DNA of 64,000 bases from Homarus americanus (lineage: Eukaryota > Arthropoda > Malacostraca > Decapoda > Nephropidae): the NCBI RefSeq assembly GCF_018991925.1, contig NW_024754732.1, positions 916,001 through 980,000 on the forward strand, in the 5' to 3' direction. The notes beneath the pieces were generated by a model, which was not told where the DNA came from, did no database searches, and was given only the letters and a program-made list of their open reading frames with translations. Shown here piece after piece: positions 1 through 10,560 of the stretch. Position 1 is the first letter of the stretch. Each line of letters begins with the position of its first letter. A program made the position numbers and the translations under genes.

Positions 1-440
1 GGCGAGGTGAAGAGGGAGGGATGAGGAACGAACGAGAGAGGCAAAAGGGAGGGAGGGAAGGAGGGACAGTACATCATGTCGCCTCTCCTCCTGAACCACG
101 AACCCCAAGATTCAGATTCGTGAACCCGAAGCAGTGGAGACTATTGCATTATTCTGTCCATAAATGTTTGGGATTCAAATAATTCTTCAGTCTTATTACT
201 CAGTGAACTTAATGTTTGTTTGTTGTGAGTAATGATAAGTTTAGACGTTGTTGTGACAGCAGTGATAACTAAAAGTACCTCAATAACACTCAGATAACGT
301 TAAGTGGATCACCTCAGGAATCTCCATAACAATTTTATTACACATAAAGATTAGACTCTTAACGGGACCTCCATCCCCCCCCCTCCCATACTGCATAACT
401 GAAACCCAAGAGTGTGTATAACTCATAAACAGAAAATGTA
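1..440. other. Unassigned sequence at window start
   Basis: A purine-rich stretch (GGGAGGGA-type) covers roughly the first 65 bases, followed by ordinary AT-rich DNA. A short run of C occurs near 375. I see no exon, RNA gene or transposon end here. Confidence 0.5.
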
Positions 441-467
441 AACACACACACACACACACACACACAC
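441..467. repeat. (AC)n microsatellite
   Basis: This is an uninterrupted AC dinucleotide run of about 13 units. It is one of many such runs in the window. Confidence 0.95.
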
Positions 468-582
468 CTCGGAGGTCAGTAGACGTCACCAGGAGTGGTT
501 GGTTGTGTTCTTTAAGAGCCAGACTGCTGTGGTAATGTTGGCAGCGAGGAACTTACAGGTGTGGTGGTGATAATTACCGTAC

Positions 583-2513
583 TTCCCCCTCTACTACACT
601 GTACTTCCCCCTTCGCCGTATCCTATCTCCCCCTCCTGTACACCACCCTCTTCTCCCCCCTCCACCACCTACACCCACCCCCTCCCCTCCACCCCCTCCA
701 CCCTCCACACCCCACCTCCTCTCACCACCCTCTCTCCTCCACCACTCCCTGCCCCTCTCCCCTCCTTGCCTACCCCACCCCCCCCTCCACCCACCACACA
801 CACCTCTTCTCCCCTCCCCCACCCACCCCTGCCCCACCCCTCCCCCTACACCCACTACACCCCCCCACCCCTCTCCCCTTCTCTCCCACCACCCCCCACC
901 CCTCTCCCTCACTCACCCCACCTCTTCCTCCACCCCTACACCCCTCCCCTCCCCTCCCCCACCTCTTCTCCACCACTACCCCCCCCCTCTCCCCTCCCCT
1001 ACACCCACCTCCTCTCCCATCCACCACTACACCCCCCCTCTCCCCTCCCACCACTACCACCCTCCCCCTCCCACACTACACATCCCCTCTCCCCTCCCCA
1101 CCCCACACCACCTCCCCCTCCACCCCTACATCCCTCTCCCCCACCCCCTCCCCCTCCCACCCCACTACCCCCTCTCCCCCCTCCCCCACTACACCCCTAC
1201 ACTCCCACCCCTCACACCTCTCCCCCCCTCACCCCTCTCCCCTCCACCCCTACACCCCCCTCTCCCTCTCCCACACCCATTACACCCCACCTCTCCCCTC
1301 CCCCACCTCCTCTCTCCCACCCCACCTCCTCTCCCCTCCCCTCTCCCCCCTCCACCACCTACCTCCCCCTCTCCCCCTCACCCACCTACCACCCCCTCCC
1401 CCTCACCACCCCTCTCCCCTCCCACCCCCCCTCCCTCCCACCTCCCACCCCTCCTCCCCCTCCACCCCTCTCCCCTCCACCCCTCCACCTCTCTCCCCAC
1501 CCCACCCCTCTCCCCTCCCACCACACCCCTCCTCTCCCCCCTCCCCCCACACCCTCCTCCCCCTCCCACCCTACACACCCTCCTCTCCCTCCTGTCCACC
1601 ACCCCTCCCCCTCCCCTCCCCCTGCCTCTCCCCTCCACCTACACCCCTCCTCTCCCCTTCCACCCACCTCCTCTCCCCCTCCACCCTCTCCCCCTCCTCC
1701 ACCCCACCTCCTCTCTCCACCACTACCTCCTCTCCCCTCCACCACACCACCTCCTCTCCCCTCCTGTCCCACCCCTCCCCCTCCCACTACACCCACCCTC
1801 CTCTCCCCTCCACCCACACACACCTCCTCCCTCCCCCTACACCACCTCACCTCTCCCCTCCCCCACACACCTCTCCCCTCTACACCCCACCTCCCCCTCC
1901 CCTCCCCCACTCACCCCACCCCTCCACACCCCCTCCTCCCCTCTCCCCCTCCCCACTACACCCCCTCTCCCCTCCCCCACCCCACCACCTACACCCACCA
2001 CTCTCCCCCTCCCCCTCCACCCCTCCTCTCCCCTCCCCACCCCTCCTGTCCCCTCACCCCTACCCCATCTCCCTCTCCCCTCCCACCCACTACACCCTCT
2101 GCCTCCTCCCCTCACTACACACCTCCTCTCCCTCTCTCCCCTCTCCCCACCCACACACCTCCTCCCCCTTCCCACCACTACCCCCCTTCTCCCCTCCACC
2201 CTACACCCCTCTCTCCCCTCTTCCCCCACACCCCACCTCCTCCCCCTCCCACCCCTACACCCCGCCTCCCCTCTCCCCTCCCACCCTACCCCCACCTCCT
2301 CTCCCCACCCCTCCCTACCTCCCCCACCTCCCTCTCCCCTCTCCACCCCACCTCCTCTTTCCCCCCTCCCACCCCTACACCTCTCTCCCCCTCCCACCTA
2401 CACCCCTCCTCTCCCCTCCACCCACTACACCCCACCCCTCTCCCCTCCACCTACCTCCCTCACCCCTACACCACCTCTCCCCACCCCACTACCACCTTCT
2501 CTCCCCCACCACT
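583..2513. repeat. 1.9-kb C-rich polypyrimidine tract
   Basis: The plus strand is almost entirely C, T and scattered A, built from CCCCTCC, CCACC and CTCTCCCC words with almost no G. No exact period is visible, although 'CCTCTCCCCTCC' recurs constantly. Open frames of 651 and 597 codons (Pro/Ser/Leu/His-rich) run through it in two overlapping frames, and Gly/Arg-rich frames run on the other strand. These open frames follow from base composition and are not genes. The G-rich strand has many G3+ runs at short spacing and could form quadruplexes, with i-motifs on the C strand. The tract ends abruptly near 2513, after which normal complexity returns. Confidence 0.9.
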
Positions 2514-2595
2514 TAACCAGGCCCACAATTGTGGTTTCAGGCAACACGATCTTAACTAACTGGATGTTGCCTTTTCCACCGACACGATAAAGCGG

Positions 2596-2610
2596 TTAGG
2601 TTAGGTTAGG
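2596..2610. repeat. Short TTAGG telomere-like run
   Basis: Three perfect TTAGG units are present. TTAGG is the usual arthropod telomere repeat. A similar short CCTAA run lies at about 3327-3340. Both are far too short to be a telomere. Confidence 0.8.
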
Positions 2611-3360
2611 CTACACATCTATTAAAAAAAACTACCATAACTGTGTTGACGTTTAGAGTAATATTTAGCAAGAGGTTTGGTGTGTCGTTAAGTGATGGTA
2701 AGGTGGGGAGGATACCTGGACTGATTCACTGACAGGTGACTCATTAAGACATGCGCCAAGCCCACCCACCTGCTGCACATCCATACCTCACTTCCACAAA
2801 ACCTATTCCTATAAATACATAGCTAACATAAACGGGATCACATTTTTGTTTTTACGGGGATTAGCCCACCCGGGCACAGGTCACTGACCCACATCAGAGC
2901 CTGGGAGGCGAAAATGTAATAATTATTCATAGTAAATAAAATTTATTATAAAAATTAAAATAAAATAATAATGATAACAATAATAATAATAACACCGTAA
3001 TAATAATAATAATAAAGAACTATAAAGAAAAACAAAATAAAAATAGTGAGAAACACTATAATTACATATGTTGCGTTGTCAAGTAAGAGAAACACTTGAA
3101 ACCCTGCAATTGTTTGTAAATGAGGTAGAAAGACAGATGAGCAACCTGGGATTTGGTCACAATTTTCGTGATGCCATATGGCAGCAGGGTCTACCATTAG
3201 ACAACACATTATGCTTCCAATATCTTCCCAGGCGGCAGTACCTCCCTGTTTGGTAGCTGCCTCGTACCTACTACATGAAGATTAAATCCCAAAATTATTT
3301 AACCTGATGATTAAACTTAACGATAGCCTAACCTAACCTAGCGTTAATGTCTAATCAATT
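2611..3360. other. AT-rich non-coding stretch
   Basis: The stretch holds an AAT/ATA-rich low-complexity patch at about 2940-3050 and a CCTAA run at 3327-3340. Small open frames at 3068-3256 (+) and 2955-3209 (-) have no recognisable domain and no convincing splice sites. Confidence 0.4.
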
Positions 3361-3540
3361 GAAATAAGCTAGGGTGTCCAATCTTCAGGTGAAATAAGCT
3401 AGGGTGTTCAATCTTCAGGTGAAATAAGCTAGGGTGTCCAATCTTCAGGTGAAATAAGCTAGGGTGTCCAATCTTCAGGTGAAATAAGCTAGGGTGTCTA
3501 ATCTTCATGTGAAATAGGGTGTCTAATCTTTAGGTGGAAT
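3361..3540. repeat. 30-bp tandem minisatellite
   Basis: Five head-to-tail copies of a 30-bp unit start at 3361, 3391, 3421, 3451 and 3481. The unit begins GAAATAAGCTAGGGTGTCCA. A decayed sixth copy follows from 3511. A lone related copy occurs about 5 kb away at about 8540-8580, so the unit is also dispersed. Confidence 0.95.
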
Positions 3541-3719
3541 AAGTTAAGTTACAGTGTGTGGTGTAGGTCGGGGTAACAAACTCCGTCAGTGAGTCAGTTA
3601 GTGGTGAGTAAAGTAACTTAAAAAGCATTTGCATCTGGAGTATATATTCATAACAGGAAGACTTGAATAAGTGTTTTAACATACGTACATGCAAGTGTAA
3701 ACCTGTACAGACACAGTAT

Positions 3720-3721
<2 letters not shown>

Positions 3722-3771
<50 letters not shown>
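3722..3771. repeat. (GT)n microsatellite
   Basis: This is a pure GT run of about 25 units. The open frames across it (poly Cys-Val and poly Thr-His) are artefacts. Confidence 0.95.
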
Positions 3772-3924
3772 TGAAGGAAGTGAATATTGCCTTCAGTCGT
3801 CCACGATACATACGAGTCAGAGCTCACCTGAAGGCCGCCACACAGTGAGAGTCCACATCAGTTCAATAACCCCTTTACCTTTGACCGGCTGCAGGTCCAC
3901 TCCCGCTCGCTGCCTTACTCCTAA

Positions 3925-3966
3925 TTGGCCCCAACCAACCCAACCCAACCCAACCAACCCAACCCT
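3925..3966. repeat. CCCAA/CCAA telomere-variant repeat, left of LINE
   Basis: Degenerate CCAACCCAACCC units form a telomere-variant array directly against the 5' truncation point of the LINE fragment that follows. A matching CCCAACC run lies just past the LINE's 3' end (4721-4752), so the LINE appears to sit inside this repeat. Confidence 0.7.
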
Positions 3967-4716
3967 ACAAATGTAAAATACTTAGTCTAGGAGATGTAAA
4001 CAGAGAAACCAGATACCAGATGAACAGCGATGTTATAGAGAAATCCGACTGCGAGAAAGATTTAGGAGTAATGATAAGTTGGAATCTTAAGCCAAGTAAA
4101 CAATATGTATTTTCTCGAAACAAGGCTAATAAAGTAATTGGGTTCATACATAGGAGTGTTAGTTACAAGACTAGCGAGGTCATCCTAAAACTGTATCTTG
4201 CGCGTGTGAGACCACACCTGGATTACGCAGTTCAGTTCTGGTCACCGTATTACAGAATGGTTATAGAATCCTTGGAAAGAATTCAGAGGAGAATGAAAAG
4301 ACTAATCATGGGCATTAGGAACCTCGAGTACAGAGACAGGTTAAAGCATTTTAATTTGCACTCCCTCGAAAGACGTAAAGTGAGGGACGATATGATAGAG
4401 GTGTATAAATGGAAGTCAGGGCTAAACAAAGGGGACATTACAAAGGTACTCAAACTATCCAACCAGGAGTTAACTCGTAACAATGGTTTTAAATTAGACA
4501 AATTTAGATTTAGGCGCGAAATAGGTAAACACTGGTTTAGAAATAGAGTAGTGGACGAGTGGAACAAGTTACCAAACATCATCATTAACTCGAATACGCT
4601 GGATAGCTTTAAACATAGGTTTGGTGGATATATAAGCAATAGGGGTTGGGTGTAAATGGGACTGCCCAGTATGAGCCAATAGGCCCGCTGCAGTTTCCTC
4701 CATTCTTATGTTCTTA
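3966..4716 (+). mobile_element. 5'-truncated CR1-like LINE: C-terminal end of the reverse transcriptase ORF plus 3' UTR
   Basis: The reading frame is open from the left junction through 4655 and encodes the tail of a non-LTR retrotransposon polyprotein. Visible marks are EKDLGVMISWNLKPS just after where the polymerase active site would be, then LKLYLARVRPHLDYAVQFWSP, a LERIQRRMKRL block, LEYRDRLKHFNLHSLERRKV, and a terminal VVDEWNKLPNIIINSNTLDS block. This order is typical of CR1/Jockey-group LINEs. The fragment starts after the catalytic FADD/YADD motif, so it is inactive, although the remaining 211-codon frame is unbroken. That suggests a fairly recent insertion. The 3' end is a short UTR closing with a CATTCTTATGTTCTTA run, like the terminal octamer-type repeats of CR1 elements. 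Confidence 0.85.
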
Positions 4717-4720
4717 AGTA

Positions 4721-4752
4721 CCCTTCCCAACCCAACCCAACCCAACCTACTG
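4721..4752. repeat. CCCAACC telomere-variant repeat, right of LINE
   Basis: About four CCCAA units match the array on the left side of the adjacent LINE. They are best read as the other half of the insertion target. Confidence 0.7.
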
Positions 4753-5144
4753 GGAATGGGCTACGTTAGGAATGTGGTTCGGTAAGACTGGGCCTCAATG
4801 TCAGACTCGACTGGAGACTATCAGGACAAAGCCTGTCTAACCAGTCGTCCTTTTAACCCATCTCCACTTGTTTAACGGGTCTCCAGCCACGACCCTCACG
4901 TCTAACTTGAAGACTTAACGCTTGAGCACTAACCAACGCTCATATAAACATAACAAATCCAGCACAGTTATCCCCACCATGTGATGTAATTGTAATTTGT
5001 ATCAAGATGTAAGTTGAGGTTATATTCGTGGTTGACAACACAAGAGTGACCCAGATCTAACTTATATAGGCCAGCTGTAGTCACTATTATCAGTGACAGT
5101 TGCGTCAAGTCATTGCATGCATTGAATTACCTACGTGTTTGCAA
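4753..5144. other. Unassigned non-coding stretch
   Basis: Ordinary mixed sequence. I see no exon, transposon end or repeat in it. Confidence 0.4.
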
Positions 5145-5179
5145 GTATACATACATACATACATACATACATACATACA

Positions 5180-5210
<31 letters not shown>
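5145..5210. repeat. (ATAC)n microsatellite
   Basis: About sixteen CATA tetranucleotide units without interruption. Small open frames across it are artefacts. Confidence 0.95.
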
Positions 5211-5492
5211 TTGTTATACCAAATACCACAACCCCTTCATATGTTTCACACAAGAATTTCTTTACCGGGTCTACACAACATCGCTGAAACTGTAAATGAT
5301 ATATAGTAACTACCATAAGGTGAAGCATCACAAATTGACACACAACCCATTAAGTCACCATAGATCACAGTTCATTTTACACATTGACCTTGATGTTACA
5401 GGTCTGTCGATACGATCACGAGGTGTAAAGTAAACGTTGCTCACCTTGACGGCAACATCGGGTCATTCACCCACCGAGCTACTGTCATCACC

Positions 5493-5926
5493 AAATCTCT
5501 CATACCGCGTTCCTTCCTATCCCAATCATACGCAAATCTCTCATACCGAGTTCCTTCCCATCACAATCATACGCAAATCTCTCATACCGCGTTCCTTCCT
5601 ATCCCAATCATACGCAAATCTCTCATACCGCGTTCCTTCCAATCATCATACGCAAATCATACCGCAAATCTCTCATACCGCGTTCCTTCCTATCCCAATC
5701 ATACGCAAATCTCTCATACCGCGTTCCTTCCCATCACAATCATAAGCAAATCTCTCATACCGCGTTCCTTCCCATCACAATCATAAGCAAATCTCTCATA
5801 CCGCGTTCCTTCCCATCACAATCATACGCAAATCTCTCATACCGCGTTCCTTCCCATCACAATCATACGCAAATCTCTCATACCGCGTTCCTTCCCATCA
5901 CAATCATACGTAAATCTCTCATACCA
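5493..5926. repeat. 41-bp tandem minisatellite
   Basis: Roughly ten copies of a 41-bp unit beginning AAATCTCTCATACCGCGTTC. Starts at 5493, 5534 and 5575 confirm the period. Copies vary between CCTATCCCAATC and CCCATCACAATC in the second half. One copy near 5640-5665 has an internal deletion and partial duplication. The 102-codon plus frame at 5437-5745 is produced by the repeat. Confidence 0.95.
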
Positions 5927-6087
5927 CCAAACTGAAATATGAAAAATAAATAGAACTGGTGAGGCATTCCGAGAAATAATTTTTTTCTTACAGAAAGGTT
6001 GTAAAGTTGGTGATGTTGGTAACATTTGGTACTAAAGGATGGAAATCGTTCGTTGAAGCTCATACGCTCCTCGTCTCTACTGCACCT

Positions 6088-6111
6088 AAGTAGTAGTAGT
6101 AGTAGTAGTAT
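6088..6111. repeat. (AGT)n microsatellite
   Basis: About eight AGT trinucleotide units. Confidence 0.9.
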
Positions 6112-6173
6112 AAGATAAAATATTATGAACAGTAGCAATAATAACTGTATAACTGATTGTTATTCGTATATTG

Positions 6174-6217
<44 letters not shown>
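6174..6217. repeat. (AC)n microsatellite
   Basis: Pure AC run of about 22 units. Confidence 0.95.
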
Positions 6218-6219
<2 letters not shown>

Positions 6220-6490
6220 AGTCATTCCATCACTTTGTCATGGGAAAAGGAGATAAATTATGATAATAGGTATAGAATCATGGCAGTAAGAAAGTAACTG
6301 GAGGCAGGGAAGTACTTAAGGCACCAAGGAAGTGTCAGGTACACCCAGGCTCCACACGCACCCTTCGAGTCACTGCCTGAAGAAAGTCTCGGCAGAGGGA
6401 GCACACTCATGCTGTTCAGAAAAGCCGCGTGGGAAAGTTGTGGACATTTAAGACATTTAGTTGTTGGTGTTTAAAAGTAGAAAGTTGGGT

Positions 6491-6491
<1 letters not shown>

Positions 6492-6569
<78 letters not shown>
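6492..6569. repeat. (AC)n microsatellite
   Basis: Pure AC run of about 39 units. It is followed immediately by CTAA-rich telomere-like sequence. Confidence 0.95.
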
Positions 6570-6570
<1 letters not shown>

Positions 6571-6574
6571 CTAT

Positions 6575-7275
6575 CCTACATTAACCCAACCCAGCTTAAA
6601 ACTAACCTAGGTTCATCTATCCCTATTAATCTAAACTAATTTAACCTAATTAATCTAAATTAATCACAGTTGACACAAGGTATTCAGAGCTAACATAAAC
6701 TTAACCCAAATTACTGTAGCATAGTCTAAACTAATCCATTCTAATCTAACTTAACAATAACCTAACCATAACCGAAACTAATCCATTCTAACCTAACTTA
6801 ACACTAATCTAACCATAACCGAAACTAATCCATTCTAACCTAACTTAACACTAACCTAACCATAACCGAAACTAATCCATTCTAACCTAACTTAACACTA
6901 ACCTAACCATAACCGAAACTAATCCATTCTAACCTAACTTAACACTAACCTAACCATAACCGAAACTAATCCATTCTAACCTAACTTAACACTAACCTAA
7001 CCATAACCGAAACTAATCCATTTCAACTAACTTAACACTAACCAACCATAACCCGAAACTAACCATTCTAACAACTTAACACTAACCTAACTAACCTATA
7101 AACCGAAACTAATCCATTCTAACCTAACTTAACACTAACCTAACCATAACCGAAACTAATCCATTCTAACCTAACTTAACACTAACCTAACCATAACCGA
7201 AACTAATCCATTCTAACCTAACTTAACACTAACCTAACCATAACCGAAACTAATCCATTCTAACCTAACTTAACC
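6575..7275. repeat. 47-bp satellite made of degenerate CCTAA/CTTAA words
   Basis: From about 6766, some eleven copies of a 47-bp unit run head to tail. Unit starts at 6861 and 6908 confirm the period. The unit begins CATAACCGAAACTAATCCAT and contains CTAACCTAACTTAACACTAA. The left flank (6575-6765) is looser TAACC/TTAACC sequence. Two adjacent copies at about 7015-7105 carry small indels. The unit looks like a fixed higher-order form of arthropod telomere-like DNA (complement TTAGG). Confidence 0.9.
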
Positions 7276-7605
7276 TATCCCACACTGTCGTAAGATGATC
7301 TGAGTTAAGACTGAATAGACTAACACACACCCGGACATGATGTCATCCTCGTACAGTATAGTGACGCACATACGGGACACACTCGAGCCTAAATGTCAAG
7401 TTTTATAAGTAAACACAACCAACTGCGCACTGTAGCGACACTATCACTTGAGGAGCGCTTACTACTTTTGTGAAGATGGAAAATATACGGTAGCTCTAGG
7501 CGGAGAGTTGTGCAAGACAATTATATAGAAAGTGACAGGAAAGTGCTGTCATCAAGCAGGATCCCTCCACTACACTCCACCAAGTCACCTTCCCAGTTCC
7601 CACCC
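7276..7605. other. Unassigned stretch
   Basis: Mixed sequence between two minisatellites. No exon with good splice sites is visible. Confidence 0.4.
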
Positions 7606-7800
7606 ACTCACCTTCCCAGCTCCCACTCACACTCATCCTTTCCCTCCACCCACTCACCTTCCCAGCTCCCACTCACACTCATCCTTTCCCTCCACCCACT
7701 CACCTTCCCAGCTCCCACTCACACTCATCCTTTCCCTCCACCCACTCACCTTCCCAGCTCCTACTCACACTCATCCTCTTCCTCCACCCACTCACCTTCT
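7606..7800. repeat. 46-bp pyrimidine-rich minisatellite
   Basis: Four copies of a 46-bp unit beginning ACTCACCTTCCCAGCTCCCA, with starts at 7606, 7652 and 7698. The last copy is slightly diverged. Both plus-strand open frames through it (151 and 208 codons) are repeat products. Confidence 0.9.
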
Positions 7801-7807
7801 CAGTTCC

Positions 7808-7960
7808 CACCGAGAGAGGGAGGGGAGGAGGCAAGACACAGCTGGAGGGAGGCCGAGGGAGGGAGGGAGGGGAGGAGGCAAGACACAGCTGGAGGGAGGC
7901 CGAGGGAGGGAGGGGAGGAGGCAACACAGCTGGAGGGAGGTCGAGGGAGGGGGAGGGGCG
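7808..7960. repeat. Purine-rich (GGGAGGGAGG) minisatellite
   Basis: About three imperfect copies of a unit containing GGCAAGACACAGCTGGAGGG separated by GGGA runs. It abuts the preceding pyrimidine-rich repeat, so strand composition flips sharply at about 7805. Confidence 0.85.
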
Positions 7961-8093
7961 GTTAACGGGACGCACCACACGACCGCTACAACAACGAATC
8001 CAAATATGACTCCTCCACCGCCGCCCTATAATGATAGTGATAATAAAACAGTTCATTTAGCCACAAGAATATATAGAGTGGATAATATTAACG

Positions 8094-8147
8094 ATGTTGA
8101 CACGGCTGAGCCTCTTAGCTGGCGAAGAGGCTCAGCCGTGCCAACAT
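8094..8147. repeat. Short perfect-arm hairpin (23-bp arms, 8-nt loop)
   Basis: The left arm 8094-8116 and right arm 8125-8147 are reverse complements with one mismatch. The inner 16 bases, CACGGCTGAGCCTCTT, are perfect. The 8-nt loop lies at 8117-8124. It is GC-rich against AT-rich flanks. A degenerate GGCTCAGCCATGTCAATATT half-copy occurs at about 11,878-11,900. It could be a small foldback MITE or a structured RNA segment. Confidence 0.8.
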
Positions 8148-8159
8148 TTTTATCGTAAT

Positions 8160-8984
8160 TCCCAACACACACACACACACAACTAAAGAATAATAACTCC
8201 TTAATGACGAAAATAACGAAAAGTGTAGCCAAGGGAGAGGGTGATTTGTTGTTTACGTTAGAGAGGTCAAGATTTTGTTGAGGTAGTCCGACACGGGCCT
8301 TTGCCTGTAGGCGGCCCGAAGATGGCACCCGCCAGGACCCACTTAGCTAATACACACCCAGTAGGAGGCTGGTTGGGGGAGGGGGTAGCAGACCAATGGC
8401 ACGCCGTCAAAAAAATGGTACTGTGAACACCCTCCTTCACTCTCGAACACTCATATAATCGCACAGATTTATATCACAAGTTCTATGGCTTACCACCCTA
8501 GCGCTCCTTAGGGGGGTGGCAGGGTTAGGTGGGGTGGTTAATCTTAAGGTGAAATAAGCTGGGGTGTCTAATTTACAGGTGATTACTTCCGTACCTAGCA
8601 ATTTAGATGACCACTCACACTGTTCCCACTCTGAAGGGGGATTTACTGTAGGCTACCCGGGTCTAATACACAGAATCTATATTTTTTACGCATCACCTCA
8701 TAATTAGCCACCATAACATTGACCTAAATTAAACTTACACTAACTTAACTTAACCAAGCCAGATAGGATAGGTGGGACCCAGATACGAGCTAGATGGGAG
8801 TCAGGTAGAGCGGGGTTAATGACCGAGGAAGGGGGAGGAGCCTGCTGGGGTGTGGGATAGTGGGGTACAGGAGTAAGCTGGGTGTGTGTAGGTCCTACCT
8901 ACAGGGTGATGTGATGCGTTTAGTGTAGTAGCATAATGTTAGCATGAGGTGCATGCTACGCGTGTATCCTCTCGCTTGCTGCAG
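8160..8984. other. Unassigned stretch with one stray 30-bp repeat copy
   Basis: A short (AC)n run lies at about 8165-8180, and a single copy of the 3361-type 30-bp unit at about 8540-8580. The open frames on either strand have no recognisable domain. Confidence 0.4.
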
Positions 8985-9011
8985 CCGCTGGCTAACCTTT
9001 ACGGTGAAAAG
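8985..9011 (+). other. Candidate 27-nt microexon
   Basis: A strong acceptor (CCTCTCGCTTGCTGCAG) is followed after 27 bases by the donor GGTAAGC. The enclosed bases read PLANLYGEK in phase 0. Splice sites alone support it. Such a short interval can arise by chance, and I do not recognise the peptide. Confidence 0.2.
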
Positions 9012-9368
9012 GTAAGCAGTGTGTGTAAGTCTTCCCCTGTCAGCCACTCCTTCACCAACACTCATATTATGCCTCTTCGTGGCCGACACACGGTAACTAA
9101 GTCTTGCGCTTTGGGGCCAAATAGTAGGGAATCTCGGAGCAGCAATGGGCCCAAGAAGTACGGCGTGCAGGCCCACCGGCGTGTGGACATGCCCCGGCGC
9201 CTCCTAACCATTGCCCCACTGCCTTGTGGGTCAGTGCTAGTCGTCTTGGGTTTCCCCCGTATCACAGGAATCACACTACTTACAGTCAAGATAATAGTGT
9301 TGGGTTGAGCGCAACTTCTTTGCCGCCCTAATATCCAATTTTGTGCAGGTTCTCTTTTGGGAGACTTC

Positions 9369-9472
9369 AGTTGCGTCGAGGATTGGACTCTACAGCCATC
9401 GTAGGACTCACCAATAAATCAGAAGATGTCGTCGTCGTCGTTGGACACGATGGACTACCATAAGCAGTACAA
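9369..9472 (+). CDS. Candidate first coding exon (start codon at 9426)
   Basis: An ATG at 9426 with a good context (A at -3, AGAAGATGT) opens a reading frame MSSSSLDTMDYHKQYK. This runs 47 bases to a consensus donor GTAAGT at 9473, so the exon would end in phase 2. Upstream, TCAGTTG at 9367-9373 resembles an arthropod initiator with +1 A at 9369. Alternatively, an acceptor ending at 9348 (TTTTGTGCAG) could begin the exon at 9349. I do not recognise the protein. Joining this exon directly to the class V aminotransferase exon at 14,856 creates a stop, so they are not adjacent exons of one transcript. Confidence 0.35.
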
Positions 9473-9578
9473 GTAAGTGCGTGTGAGGCTGGCAGACAGT
9501 ATTTGCAGGTGGACAAGTTTTTGTGAGCATGAAGGTTGAGGCGAGGTGCATTGAGAGTGTCACGGTGAGTGGTTCATA

Positions 9579-10264
<686 letters not shown>

Positions 10265-10267
10265 CCA

Positions 10268-10560
10268 AGAAGCTGTCTTGGAGTGCGTTAAGCTATCGTG
10301 GAGTGCGTTAAGCTATCGTGGAGTGCGTTAAGCTATCGTGGAGTGCGTTAAGCTGCCGTGGGTGCGTTAAGCTTGTCTTGGGGGTGCGTTAAGTTATCGT
10401 GGAGTGTTAAGCTGTCGTGTGGGTGTGTTAAGCTGTTGTGGGGTGCTTTAAGACTGTCGTGGGGGGTGCGTTAAGCTGTCGTGGGGTGCGTTAAACTGTC
10501 GCGGGGGTGCGTTAAGCTGTTGTGGGGTGCGTTAGGACTATCTTGGGGGTCCGTTAGGTT
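10268..10560. repeat. 20-bp degenerate minisatellite
   Basis: About fourteen copies of a unit close to GTCGTGGAGTGCGTTAAGCT. The first four are near-identical with a 20-bp period. Later copies vary in G-run length, giving periods of 19-22. Confidence 0.9.

Noticed and set aside
561..2559. Two long overlapping Pro/Ser-rich plus frames (651 and 597 codons) and Gly/Arg-rich minus frames
   Set aside because: They arise because the C/T tract contains almost no stop codons in any frame. They overlap in several frames, lack domains and have no promoter or splice context.
8949..9308. 119-codon plus frame and its 75-codon minus shadow
   Set aside because: The plus frame needs a non-ATG start and has no recognisable domain. 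The donor at 9,012 and the candidate microexon explain the first part better.
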